Source of the DNA: Myxococcota bacterium
GTDB lineage: Bacteria > Myxococcota_A > Polyangia > Polyangiales > JANWZI01
Length of the DNA stretch: 64,000 bases
Assembly (NCBI GenBank): GCA_025054695.1
Contig: JANWZI010000001.1
Location: 1-64,000, forward strand
Reading direction: 5' to 3'
Below the pieces are notes generated by a model. It saw nothing but the letters and a program-made list of their open reading frames with translations. It made no database searches and was not told the origin of the DNA. Below, piece after piece: positions 1-16,533 of this stretch. The stretch's first letter is position 1; each line of letters opens with the position of its first letter. The translations under genes and the position numbers were made by a program.

Positions 1-138
1 GCGCGCGTCGCGCTCGTGTGCGTGGAGTGCGGCGCGCGCAACTACCACGTCTCCGCGAGCCGCACGGGGCGACCGATCCGGCGCAAGAAATTCTGTCCGC
101 GTTGCGGGCGACACACGGTGCACGAGCAATCCAAGTAA
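1..138 (+). CDS. rpmG: 50S ribosomal protein L33 (5' end cut by window edge)
   Basis: Reading frame 1 from the first base gives 45 residues ending HEQSK before a TAA stop, so only a few N-terminal residues are missing. The protein is small and basic with two Cys-x-x-Cys pairs (CVEC and CPRC), the zinc-binding C+ form of L33, a component of the large ribosomal subunit. It lies immediately upstream of tRNA-Trp and secE, the classical bacterial order. The start codon lies outside the window. The call is firm from family pattern and context. Confidence 0.93.
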   Translation, partial: ARVALVCVECGARNYHVSASRTGRPIRRKKFCPRCGRHTVHEQSK

Positions 139-171
139 CGAGGGGTCCACGACGACAGGCGGACAGTTCAC

Positions 172-244
172 AGGCCAGTAGCTCCAACGGTAGAGCAGCG
201 GATTCCAAATCCGTGGGTTGGGGGTTCGAATCCCTCCTGGCCTG
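172..244 (+). tRNA. trnW: tRNA-Trp (anticodon CCA)
   Basis: The 7-bp acceptor stem AGGCCAG pairs with CTGGCCT. The anticodon stem GCGGA/TCCGT closes a seven-base loop TTCCAAA with CCA in the centre, and the T-loop TTCGAAT is canonical. The discriminator base is G, as expected for tRNA-Trp. The 3' CCA is not encoded. The gene lies between rpmG and secE, as in many proteobacteria, and is probably co-transcribed with them. Confidence 0.96.
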
Positions 245-271
245 CCGCCCGACGAGGCGAGAGAGAACGCG

Positions 272-781
272 ATGGCGACGCGAGAGGACGAGACGAGCCG
301 GGAATCGGAGCGCGACGGCGATCCGGCCGAGGAGCAGGGTGCGGCCGGCGCCCCGGACGAGGGGGCGGCGCCGGAGCGCGAGATGACCGTGCGCGAGCGG
401 GAGGAGGCGGCGACGCAGATCGCCGGCCCCGAGCGCTACGTGCTATTCGGCTTCGTCGCGCTCGCGGCCGTCGCGATGTGGCTTTTCGACAAGATCATCG
501 CGCGCGTCTGGGACGAGTTCGCCGAGCCGCCGCCCGTGCTCGTGCTGTCGATCGCGGCGCTGGCGGCCGTGATCCTGGCCGTTTCGTTGTACGCGACACC
601 GCGGATCCGCACGCTCGCGTCGGAAATCGCAGTCGAGCTCGGCAAGGTGACCTGGCCGACCCGGAAGGAGACCTATTACGCGACCGTCGTCGTGATCGTG
701 ACGTCCATCATCGCCGCCATCATCGTCTCCGCGTTCGACGCCGTCTGGTCGTCGATCACGGACCTCATCTACAAGGTGTGA
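272..781 (+). CDS. secE: Preprotein translocase subunit SecE
   Basis: This 169-residue protein is the small essential subunit of the SecYEG channel in the inner membrane. An acidic, disordered N-terminal extension of about 50 residues precedes three predicted transmembrane segments (about residues 55-73, 87-109 and 138-160). The conserved amphipathic helix with [13 protein letters not shown] lies before the last segment; this is the SecE signature that contacts SecY. The three-helix layout is like E. coli rather than the one-helix Gram-positive form. ATG 272 fits the family better than the longer in-frame extension, which would overlap the tRNA. nusG follows after 3 bp. Confidence 0.95.
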   Translation: MATREDETSRESERDGDPAEEQGAAGAPDEGAAPEREMTVREREEAATQIAGPERYVLFGFVALAAVAMWLFDKIIARVWDEFAEPPPVLVLSIAALAAVILAVSLYATPRIRTLASEIAVELGKVTWPTRKETYYATVVVIVTSIIAAIIVSAFDAVWSSITDLIYKV

Positions 782-784
782 GCC

Positions 785-1360
785 GTGACGCGCGAATCGT
801 CCGAAGGTGGGGCGCCGACGCGTGCCGCGAACATGAAGTGGTACGTCGTGCAGGCCCAGTCCGGCCACGAAAACCGCGTCAAGGCGGCGCTCCTCGAGCG
901 CATCCGCCAGCACGGCATGGAGCGCTACTTCGGCGAGATCCTCGTGCCGCGCGAGAGCGTGCAGGAGACCCGAGCGGGGCAGAAGCGCGTCTCCAGTCGC
1001 ACCTTCTATCCCGGTTACGTCTTCGTGCAGATGGACCTCAACGAGCACACCTGGCACCTCGTCCGCGACACGCCGCGGGTCAGCGGGTTCGTCGGCGGCC
1101 GCACGCCCTCTCCCGTCCCCGAGGACGAGATCGCTTCGATCGTGCAGCAGGTGGCCGAGGGGGCCGCCAAGCCCAAGCCGCGCGTCGTCTTCGAGCCGGG
1201 CGATCACGTGCGGGTCGTAGACGGTGCGTTCGCCAACTTCACGGGGACCGTCGAGGAGGTCAAGCCCGAGAAGCAGAAGGTGCGGGTGCTCGTCTCGTTC
1301 TTCGGCCGCGCCACCCCGGTCGAGCTGGACTACGCACAGGTCGAGAAGACGGTCTCGTAG
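785..1360 (+). CDS. nusG: Transcription termination/antitermination factor NusG
   Basis: NusG binds the RNA polymerase clamp, suppresses pausing and couples transcription to Rho or to the ribosome. The NGN domain starts at [17 protein letters not shown] (residue 17) and the C-terminal KOW domain includes [12 protein letters not shown]...[11 protein letters not shown] 785 is preceded by an AAGGTG Shine-Dalgarno-like element that overlaps the end of secE, adding 16 residues. ATG 833 would give the usual family N-terminus, so the start is uncertain. It lies between secE and rplK. Confidence 0.95.
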   Translation: MTRESSEGGAPTRAANMKWYVVQAQSGHENRVKAALLERIRQHGMERYFGEILVPRESVQETRAGQKRVSSRTFYPGYVFVQMDLNEHTWHLVRDTPRVSGFVGGRTPSPVPEDEIASIVQQVAEGAAKPKPRVVFEPGDHVRVVDGAFANFTGTVEEVKPEKQKVRVLVSFFGRATPVELDYAQVEKTVS

Positions 1361-1377
1361 ATCGCGAAGGGCACGTC

Positions 1378-1818
1378 ATGAAGAGGGTCACTGGTCAAGT
1401 CAAGTTGCAGTTGCCGGCGGGCAAGGCCAATCCCGCGCCGCCGGTCGGGCCCGCGCTCGGCCAGCACGGCGTCAACCTGATGGCGTTCTGCAAGGAGTTC
1501 AACGCGCGGACCGCCAAGCAGGAGGGGTTGATCATCCCCGTCGTCGTGACGATCTACTCGGATCGCTCGTTCACGTTCATCACGAAGACGCCGCCCGCCA
1601 GCGTGCTCATCAAGCGGGAGATCGGCTTGCCGCTCGGCAAGAAGCCGGGCTCCGGGAGCAAGCGGCCCAACCGGGACAAGGTCGGCCGCATCACGCGGGC
1701 CCAGCTACGCAAACTGGCCGAGGAGAAGATCAAGGACATGAACGCCGCGTCGATCGAGGCGGCGATGCGCTCGATCGCGGGCACGGCGCGCTCGATGGGC
1801 GTCGAAGTGGTCGATTGA
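1378..1818 (+). CDS. rplK: 50S ribosomal protein L11
   Basis: This 146-residue protein has the normal L11 length. The N-terminal half carries [21 protein letters not shown], the proline-rich stalk-base segment recognised by PrmA and the site of thiopeptide action. The C-terminal domain binds 23S rRNA helices 43/44 and includes the [14 protein letters not shown] segment. The ATG at 1378 is preceded by a purine-rich GCGAAGGG. It is the first of the rplKAJL set. Confidence 0.97.
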   Translation: MKRVTGQVKLQLPAGKANPAPPVGPALGQHGVNLMAFCKEFNARTAKQEGLIIPVVVTIYSDRSFTFITKTPPASVLIKREIGLPLGKKPGSGSKRPNRDKVGRITRAQLRKLAEEKIKDMNAASIEAAMRSIAGTARSMGVEVVD

Positions 1819-1858
1819 AGTCGGGGCGGCGCGTCGGAGTCGTTCGAGGAGTAGGCCG

Positions 1859-2560
1859 ATGAGGGAAGGCAGGAGACGACGGGAAGCGATCGCGCGGGTG
1901 GACCGCTCGCGTTCCTATTCGCTGCGCGAAGCCTGCGCGCTCGTCAAGGAGGCGAGCTTTGCGCGTTTCGACGAGACGGTCGACGTCGCCGTCCGGCTCG
2001 GCGTCAATCCGAAGCACGCCGACCAGCTCGTCCGCGGGGCGGTCGTGCTGCCGCACGGCGTAGGCAAGACCAACCGCGTGCTCGTCTTCGCCAAGGGCGA
2101 CAAGGCGCGCGAGGCGACCGAGGCGGGCGCCGATCACGTGGGCGCCGAGGATCTCGTGGCGAAGGTGACCGAAGGCTGGCTCGAGTTCGATACGGTCATC
2201 GCCACGCCCGACATGATGGGCCAGGTCGGCCGGCTGGGCCGCATCCTCGGTCCGCGCGGGCTGATGCCGAACCCGAAGGTCGGCACCGTCACCTTCGAGG
2301 TCGGCAAGGCCGTGCGGGAGGCCAAGGCAGGCAAGGTGGAGTTCCGGTCGGAGAAGACCGGCGGCATCGTCCACGCGCCGGTCGGCAAGCGCTCGTTCGC
2401 CGCCGATGCGCTCGCGGACAACGTGCGCACGCTGCTCGAAGCGCTGGTCAAGGCGCGCCCGGCCGCCGCCAAGGGCCGTTACGTGCGCGGGATCGTGCTG
2501 AGCGCGACGATGGGTCCGGGGATCAAGGTGGACCCGGCGAGCTGTGGGGTGGAGGTCTGA
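1859..2560 (+). CDS. rplA: 50S ribosomal protein L1
   Basis: This 233-residue protein forms the L1 stalk involved in E-site tRNA release. In many bacteria it also represses its own operon by binding the leader mRNA. Characteristic segments are the [14 protein letters not shown] region and the [20 protein letters not shown] signature. ATG 1859 has a strong GAGGAGTAGG ribosome-binding site. Only one base separates its stop from the rplJ ATG, so translation is probably coupled. Confidence 0.97.
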   Translation: MREGRRRREAIARVDRSRSYSLREACALVKEASFARFDETVDVAVRLGVNPKHADQLVRGAVVLPHGVGKTNRVLVFAKGDKAREATEAGADHVGAEDLVAKVTEGWLEFDTVIATPDMMGQVGRLGRILGPRGLMPNPKVGTVTFEVGKAVREAKAGKVEFRSEKTGGIVHAPVGKRSFAADALADNVRTLLEALVKARPAAAKGRYVRGIVLSATMGPGIKVDPASCGVEV

Positions 2561-2561
2561 G

Positions 2562-3113
2562 ATGGCCGCCCAGAACGTGCGGGACGCCAAGAACGCGCAG
2601 ATCGCGCAGATCCGGGACCGATTCCGACGGTCCGCGTCGGCGGTGTTCGTCGATCCGAGACACGTCGACGTCGAAACCATCACGAACCTGCGGGTGCGCT
2701 TCCGCGAAAAAGGCGTCGAGTACCGCGTCGCCAAGAACACGCTTGTGCGTCGCGCCCTCGAAGGCACGCCGTACGAACGGGCAGGGGTCGATCGCCTGCT
2801 CGTCGGCATGACGGGGGTGGCGTGGAGCTACGAGGATCCGACCGCTGCCGCGCGCGTGCTCAAGGCGTTCCGCGCGGAGAACGAGAAGCACGGCAAGCTC
2901 ACCATCAAGGGTGGGGTGGTCGAGTCGACGCTCTTCGGCGCCGAGGAGGTCGAATCGACGCTCGCGACGATGCCGGGGCGCGACGAGGTGCGGGCCACGT
3001 TGCTCGCGACGCTGCAGGCGCCGGCGCAGCGGCTCGTCGGACAGCTCGCGGCGCCGATGCAGAGCCTGGTGCGCGTGCTCGACGCGCGCCGGCGGCAGCT
3101 CGAGGGGGCCTGA
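2562..3113 (+). CDS. rplJ: 50S ribosomal protein L10
   Basis: This 183-residue protein is the stalk scaffold that anchors L7/L12 dimers through its C-terminal helix. Family features are the N-terminal segment with FVDPRHVDVETITNLR, the VAKNTLVRRALEGT motif and the C-terminal amphipathic helix ending RRRQLEGA. ATG 2562 (MAAQNVRDAKN) is chosen because a GGAGGT ribosome-binding site precedes it. The longer in-frame start would overlap rplA. Confidence 0.95.
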   Translation: MAAQNVRDAKNAQIAQIRDRFRRSASAVFVDPRHVDVETITNLRVRFREKGVEYRVAKNTLVRRALEGTPYERAGVDRLLVGMTGVAWSYEDPTAAARVLKAFRAENEKHGKLTIKGGVVESTLFGAEEVESTLATMPGRDEVRATLLATLQAPAQRLVGQLAAPMQSLVRVLDARRRQLEGA

Positions 3114-3189
3114 GTGAGACGATGCGGCCTCGGGTCCACGAGGCCGCGCTGGGCTGCGCGAGACGCAGTGCGATCCGGGAGAGGAAGCG

Positions 3190-3606
3190 ATGGCAACGAT
3201 GAACGTGGAGAAGATGGTCGAGGAGCTCAGCTCGTGGACCGTCATGGACGTGGCGAACCTCGTCAAGGAGCTGGAGAAGCGCTGGGGCGTTTCGGCCGCT
3301 CCGGTCGCGGCTGCACCGGTCGCCGCGGCCGGCCCCGCGGCGGCGGCGGCTCCGGTCGAGGAGAAGACGGAGTTCGACGTCGAGCTGACCGAGGTGGGGC
3401 CGAAGAAGATCGATGTGATCAAGGCGATCCGCGAGGTGACCAACCTCGGTCTGACGGACGCGAAGAACTTCGTCGAAAGCGCCCCCAAGATGATCAAGGA
3501 GGGCGTCTCCAAGGCGGAAGCCGAGGAGCTCAAGAAGACGCTGTCGGCCGCCGGCGCAACGGTTACTAACAATTTGTGCGGGGCCCGCGCGCTACGTTGG
3601 CCCTGA
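3190..3606 (+). CDS. rplL: 50S ribosomal protein L7/L12, with extended C-terminus
   Basis: L12 multimers on the ribosomal stalk recruit translational GTPases. The N-terminal dimerisation helix ([21 protein letters not shown]), an Ala/Pro-rich hinge (about residues 36-57) and the C-terminal domain with [20 protein letters not shown] are all clear. Normal L12 ends just after the AAGA-x-V strand at about 120-128 residues. Here the frame continues with [13 protein letters not shown] to 138 residues before TGA. The tail could be a natural extension, a recent loss of the normal stop, or a sequence error. A GGGAGAGGAAG ribosome-binding site precedes the ATG. Confidence 0.94.
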   Translation: MATMNVEKMVEELSSWTVMDVANLVKELEKRWGVSAAPVAAAPVAAAGPAAAAAPVEEKTEFDVELTEVGPKKIDVIKAIREVTNLGLTDAKNFVESAPKMIKEGVSKAEAEELKKTLSAAGATVTNNLCGARALRWP

Positions 3607-3607
3607 T

Positions 3608-3682
3608 GGACGGTGCGGGGCGGGGGGGTTTTCTGCCGCGCCGCGCCGGCGGATGCTCGCTTGTCCGTACCGCCCACCGTCC
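3608..3682 (+). promoter_or_regulatory. Long imperfect hairpin in the rplL-rpoB intergenic RNA
   Basis: GGACGGTG (3608-3615) is perfectly complementary to CACCGTCC (3675-3682), and the inner GGCGG/CCGCC pairs extend the stem after a 3-base bulge. The loop is GC-rich. The structure begins 2 bp after the rplL stop and ends 23 bases before the rpoB ATG. In other bacteria this gap carries an attenuator and an RNase III processing site that set the ribosomal-protein/polymerase ratio. The same role here is inference. Confidence 0.4.
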
Positions 3683-3705
3683 GACCCAGCCGAGGTAGCC
3701 CTCCG

Positions 3706-7854
<4,149 letters not shown>

Positions 7855-7857
7855 CCG

Positions 7858-12039
<4,182 letters not shown>

Positions 12040-12044
12040 GCACG

Positions 12045-12069
12045 GGGCCGTCGCGCCCGCGCGCGGCCC
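12045..12069 (+). terminator. GC-rich hairpin after rpoC (weak terminator candidate)
   Basis: GGGCCG and CGGCCC arms flank a GC-rich loop 6 bases after the rpoC stop, followed only by TT. Without a U-tract it is not a convincing intrinsic terminator. It could act with Rho or merely protect the 3' end. Confidence 0.3.
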
Positions 12070-14085
12070 TTGGTGCGTCGCCGCGCCCGAACGTGCCGTG
12101 CGCGAGTCGTCGACGGGCCGTGCACGAGGGGGGCGCCCATCGCCCGGGACGCGTTCGATCGCCCGGGCGGGCGTTGGCGGCCTGAGCAGGGTTGGGCCGT
12201 CGTGGCGCGTTCCGGGGTGGCGTACGAGGTCCTCGCTCCGGCCATCGAGCACCTCGTCGCCACCCTCGAGGCCGCACGCGGACCGGCGGCGCGCCGTTGG
12301 GCACTTGAGCGGCTGGAACGCGCCATCGAGTTGGCCGATCCCGGGAGCATCGCGTCGCCGCTGGTCGCGCGAGCGCGCGCGGCGGGCGTCGATCCGGCAC
12401 TGATCGAAGGCCGCGAGAAGGAACGGGTCGCCTCGGCCGTTGTCGTGGGGTTCGTCGCCCCCGGCGGTCGCGGCGTGGCGCGCGCCTTCCACGTCGTGCG
12501 TGGTCCGACCCCAGGCCCCACGGTGCTCGGAGCGAAGGCACGGCGCGCGGTGTCGGTCGCATTTGCCGCCGCCGAGCGATACGCGAATCGGGGCGGTGCG
12601 CTGAGGACGGCGCACTTCGTACCGCTGCGCCCGGCGGCGTTCGAGGGTGTTCGCGTCGAGGGACGGTCGCTGGGGGCGGCGGCGCTCGTTTCCGCCCTCT
12701 CGCTGCTGCTGGGCAGGGACGTGTGGCGCGGCACGCTCGTGATCGGGGACGTCGCGGACGGGGCGCTGCGCCCGGTCGGTGGCGTCACGACGAAGGTGGC
12801 AGCCGCCATCGCGTCGCGGGGCGACGTCGAGCGCATTGTGGTCGCCGCTGGATCGCTCGCCGACGCACGGCGCGCGGTTCCCGGGGGCGCTTGGCCGCGC
12901 GTCGTCGGCGTCGATGGGATCGACGATCTCGTCCGCGAGACGCTGATGCCCGCCGCGCACCGGTTCCGGTTGCACCCCGACGAGGCGATGGAACCGGTCC
13001 GCAAGGAATTCGACGCAGGCTGGCGCAGGTTCCGGTTCCGCGATCAGCTTCCCGTGTTCGCCTACGCACTCGAAGCGCTACCGACGACGCGCGTGGACCT
13101 GCGCGTCGAAACCCTCACGCTGTACGGAGCGGCTCTGCGCCACCTCGGGGATCCCGAAGCGTCGGAACGAATGCTGCGCGATGCGCTCCGCCTCGCGCGC
13201 AGCGCACGCGGCCGCACGCGGGTTCCCGACGTCGTGCTCTGTCGTCTGAGTCAGCATCTCGCGTTGACGGCGCGCGTGACCGGTCGCCTCGCCGAGGCCG
13301 CGCGCTGGGCCCATCACGCGCTGCGGATCGCGCAGCAGGCCAGACTGCGCGAGGAGCTGCTCAAGGCGCACGGCTGTGCGGGGCTGGTGGCGCTCGCACG
13401 CGGTCGGACCAGGGCCGCGCTCGAGCACCAACGCCGTGCGCTTCGCATCGCGCTCGAGCACCGTCCGCTCGAGGCGCGCCGCTCGTGCAGCTATTTGATC
13501 GAGGCGCTGGGCGCGGCTGGGCGCGCGGACGACGCCTTGGAGCGCTTTCGTTGGGCGATGCGCGAGTTGCCCGCGGATACGGAGGACGCGACCGGCGAGG
13601 CGTGGCTGCGCTGCATGACGGCAGGGGCCTTGCTGGAAGCGGGTCGCGACCGAGCGGCGCGGGACGTGCTGGACGCTCCCTGCGTCCACGACGCGGTGGT
13701 GCAGACGCCGAAGCCGGGCATGCGCCTGCGACGCATGCTCGCGCTCGCCCGCCGCGACGAGGCGTCGCTCGAAGGGCTCGCCGCCTCGCCCGTCGCGTAC
13801 GGACGCGACCTGCTGCCGTATCTGTCGCTCGAAGCGAGCCTCAACGTGCTCGTCGAGGCGCGGCTCCGGCTCCTTGCGCGACGATTCGACGAGGATGCCC
13901 TCGATCGTGCGTGGCTCGTGCTGGCCGAGCTACGGGAGACGGTTGCCACCAACGAGCTCCTGCACGGCTCGTACCGCGCGCTTCACGCGGCGTTCCGCAC
14001 GCACCGTGCGGGTGACCGCGGCGAGCGCCAGCTCGAACGCGCGCTGCTCGAGTTCGAGCGGCGCGCACGGCAAATCCTGGGTTGA
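12070..14085 (+). CDS. Lon-type (S16-like) Ser-Lys domain fused to TPR-like region
   Basis: This protein of up to 671 residues is of unknown role. Residues about 150-290 resemble the proteolytic domain of Lon. GRSLGAAALVSAL places Ser200 where Lon has its nucleophile, and the downstream GALRPVGGVTTKVAAA places Lys242, 42 residues later (43 in E. coli Lon). No AAA+ ATPase domain is present. From about residue 340 the sequence is helical with repeated Ala/Leu-rich pairs typical of TPR-like arrays. The listed start is TTG 12070; GTG 12073, 12202 or 12217 are alternatives. It follows rpoC on the same strand. Proteolytic activity is inferred from the dyad only. Confidence 0.6.
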   Translation: MVRRRARTCRARVVDGPCTRGAPIARDAFDRPGGRWRPEQGWAVVARSGVAYEVLAPAIEHLVATLEAARGPAARRWALERLERAIELADPGSIASPLVARARAAGVDPALIEGREKERVASAVVVGFVAPGGRGVARAFHVVRGPTPGPTVLGAKARRAVSVAFAAAERYANRGGALRTAHFVPLRPAAFEGVRVEGRSLGAAALVSALSLLLGRDVWRGTLVIGDVADGALRPVGGVTTKVAAAIASRGDVERIVVAAGSLADARRAVPGGAWPRVVGVDGIDDLVRETLMPAAHRFRLHPDEAMEPVRKEFDAGWRRFRFRDQLPVFAYALEALPTTRVDLRVETLTLYGAALRHLGDPEASERMLRDALRLARSARGRTRVPDVVLCRLSQHLALTARVTGRLAEAARWAHHALRIAQQARLREELLKAHGCAGLVALARGRTRAALEHQRRALRIALEHRPLEARRSCSYLIEALGAAGRADDALERFRWAMRELPADTEDATGEAWLRCMTAGALLEAGRDRAARDVLDAPCVHDAVVQTPKPGMRLRRMLALARRDEASLEGLAASPVAYGRDLLPYLSLEASLNVLVEARLRLLARRFDEDALDRAWLVLAELRETVATNELLHGSYRALHAAFRTHRAGDRGERQLERALLEFERRARQILG

Positions 14086-14109
14086 CGGCTCGATGCGGCG
14101 TCGGTCCGT

Positions 14110-14964
14110 TCACCGCGTCGAGCCGGACAGCCCGTTCTGCACCGCACGCTCGGCTCGGCCGTCGTAACCGTTGCCGACGTGCAGCACCCGCATCGTCGCT
14201 GCGTCGATGACCCACGTCATCGGGATCGGAACCGAGCCGGCGTACGGAGGATCGGGCTCGACCCAGATGGGAAACGTCGCCCCGAGTCGCGACCGCCAGT
14301 TGCGCGCGGTCGCCCCGGACGCCGGCGCGTAATACTCGTTCTGGAACAGACTCTGCGCGACGAACACACCGCGCGAGGCGAGCCGCGCGTGCACGTCGTT
14401 GAGCACGCGCACCTCGTCGCGGCACGCGCCGCACCAGGCCGCGCTCGACGTCCAGACGATGACCTTGACGCGTGGGTCGGCTCGGACCTCGGACAGGCGG
14501 GTGGGCGTGCCGTCGGTGGTCTCGAAACGGTGATCGGCCACGGTGTCTCCGATGTCGAGCCCGTACGGTCCCGAGGGGTACGGCCCGACGTCCGATCCCG
14601 GTGGCGTGCTCGGCGGCGCGGAACCTGCGTCGGCGGGCGGTCGGGCTCCTGCATCCGCGCGAGCGCCTGCGTCGCGGGACGGTGGCGGCGTGTCGAGGGG
14701 ACTGGGCAGATCGGCGGATGCGTCGGAGCCGCCTCCGCCGTCGGCCGGGATGGGCGCGACGGGCGGGCGCGACGGAGGCTCCTCGGTGCGACCTCCGTCG
14801 GGCGTGTACGGATCGAGCGGGCCGGACGTCGACGGGGTCCGCTCGATGACGACGACCACCGGATCCTGGCAGCCCGCGGCGAGCGTGACGAGCCAACACG
14901 GGCCGAGCCACATCGCGAGTGGACGCACCGAATGGGCAGTCCAGCAACCCACGTGCCGCCGCAA
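14110..14964 (-). CDS. Thioredoxin-fold (redoxin/TlpA-like) lipoprotein
   Basis: The listed frame is 284 residues. A lipobox LAAGC follows a hydrophobic segment, so the mature protein is probably lipid-anchored; the true start may be GTG 14928 or ATG 14913. A Pro/Asp/Ala-rich linker of about 90 residues leads to an AhpC/TSA-redoxin-like domain. The motif SSAAWCGACRDEV carries the Cys-x-x-Cys pair, and the later PIPMTWVID has the cis-proline position. It is likely an extracytoplasmic thiol-disulfide oxidoreductase; substrate unknown. It converges on the preceding gene with a 24-bp gap. Confidence 0.72.
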   Translation of the reverse strand: MRRHVGCWTAHSVRPLAMWLGPCWLVTLAAGCQDPVVVVIERTPSTSGPLDPYTPDGGRTEEPPSRPPVAPIPADGGGGSDASADLPSPLDTPPPSRDAGARADAGARPPADAGSAPPSTPPGSDVGPYPSGPYGLDIGDTVADHRFETTDGTPTRLSEVRADPRVKVIVWTSSAAWCGACRDEVRVLNDVHARLASRGVFVAQSLFQNEYYAPASGATARNWRSRLGATFPIWVEPDPPYAGSVPIPMTWVIDAATMRVLHVGNGYDGRAERAVQNGLSGSTR

Positions 14965-15080
14965 TCACGGTGAATTCGAGGCGAGTCGCACGCACGGAGC
15001 GCGCCTGGTTCCGCCGCGGCACTGGCCGTGTGCTCCGGGCAAGCCGCGTCCACCACGGGGACACGCTACGATACCCGCGC

Positions 15081-16343
15081 ATGTCCCGGCCGCAGGACGC
15101 GCTCGTCGTCGAGCCCGACGGCACGGTGCGCGTGGCGGGGCGGTCGCTCGAACGCCGGCTGCGCGACCTGCACGGCATATGGGAGCCGGTGATCCTGTCC
15201 TCGCGGCTCCTGGTGCTTCGTCGCTCGCAGGGTGCCGAGGGCGTCGAGGCGGCGCGCGTGGGCGGTCGCATCCGCATGGCGGGCGAGATCGTGGGGCGGA
15301 CGTCCGTGCTGGAGACGCTCGACGTCGCGGTCAACCACGCCTGGCGCGGCGATCTGCACATCGTCGGCGGCGGAGCGCACCGCGTCCTATCGCTCGATCG
15401 CGGTGCGCTGAAGTCCGCCTCGAGCACGGCGGTCGAGGAGCGGCTCGGCGAGGTGATGTACGCGGCCGGAGCCATCGAGCGCGCGCAGCTCGACGCGTTG
15501 CTGCGTGAGCTCGGACCGGAGCGTCGACTCGGACAGCTGGCCGTCGAACGTGGCCTGCTCGCGCCCGAGCAGTTGTTCGAGCACCTGCAGCGACAGGCCG
15601 AGCAAATCGTCCACGGAGCGCTGCTCGTGCACGAAGGGATCGTGCTGTTCGTTGAGCCCGACGATTCCGACCCGCCGCCCACCCATACGATGCACCTGAG
15701 CCTTCAGGCGCTGCTCATGGAGGGCGTGCAGCGCATCGACGAGATGGCGCTGTTCCGCGAACGGATTCCGAGTTCCGACGTGCGCCCGCGCGCGATCGGC
15801 GAGGCCGGACCTGGAGCGGACCTCGATCAGGCCGCGCGGACGGTGCTCGCGGCCTGCGACGGAGAGCGAAGCATCTCGGAGCTCGGTCGCCTGACCGGCC
15901 TCGGTGAGTTCGCGACGACGCGGGCGGTCTATCAGCTTCTCACGGCCGGCCTCGTGCGGCTCGCGCCCGCGCGGCGCGTGGACGAGGACGCGGCTCGGCG
16001 TCTCGTGGCCCAGTTCAACGACGTGCTCCGAGACGTGTTCCTCGCCGTAGCGACCTACGGGGGACTCGACCGAACACGCGCGACGGTCGGGGCCTGGATC
16101 GCGGGCTCCGGGTACGAGCCGCTGCTGGGCTCCGCGGTCGAGGAGGACGGATCCGTCTCGGTGGAACGGGTGCTCGAGGGCCTCCGCCGCACCGACGTGG
16201 AGGGGCCGCTCGACGTGCTGCACCGCGCCCTGCACGAGCTGGTCGCCTTCGCCCTGTTCAGCGCGACGAGCGTGCTGCCGCGCCCGGACGAGCTCGCGTT
16301 GAGCCGGGACGTCCAACGTCGGCTCCGAGCCATCCGTGCGTGA
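15081..16343 (+). CDS. DUF4388 (PATAN-like) domain protein
   Basis: This 420-residue soluble protein begins at ATG 15081 (MSRPQDALVVEPDG). Residues about 75-190 resemble the DUF4388/PATAN domain common in myxobacterial signalling proteins: a GRTSVLETLDVAVNHAWRG start, the LSLDRGALKSA strand, then helices with LGQLAVERGLLAPEQL. The central part (about 255-300) resembles a winged helix (ERSISELGRLTGL...AVYQLLTAGLVRL). A TACGAT -10-like element at 15067-15072 ends 8 bases before the ATG, so the transcript may be leaderless. No partner is known. Confidence 0.6.
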   Translation: MSRPQDALVVEPDGTVRVAGRSLERRLRDLHGIWEPVILSSRLLVLRRSQGAEGVEAARVGGRIRMAGEIVGRTSVLETLDVAVNHAWRGDLHIVGGGAHRVLSLDRGALKSASSTAVEERLGEVMYAAGAIERAQLDALLRELGPERRLGQLAVERGLLAPEQLFEHLQRQAEQIVHGALLVHEGIVLFVEPDDSDPPPTHTMHLSLQALLMEGVQRIDEMALFRERIPSSDVRPRAIGEAGPGADLDQAARTVLAACDGERSISELGRLTGLGEFATTRAVYQLLTAGLVRLAPARRVDEDAARRLVAQFNDVLRDVFLAVATYGGLDRTRATVGAWIAGSGYEPLLGSAVEEDGSVSVERVLEGLRRTDVEGPLDVLHRALHELVAFALFSATSVLPRPDELALSRDVQRRLRAIRA

Positions 16344-16533
16344 GGAACCCTCGCGCCACGCGGCCCTGCGGAGACGAGACTCGCTTCGTTCCGATCGACG
16401 AGCCCGATCGGCGTCACGACGAACGCCCGCGCGTCGGACGAGCCGACCGTGTGGCCTCCCCACCCCCTTGGACCGCGGCCCTCGCCGCGTTAGGCTGCCC
16501 GCCGCTGCTCGAGCGGGCGGCTGCGGAGGGATC

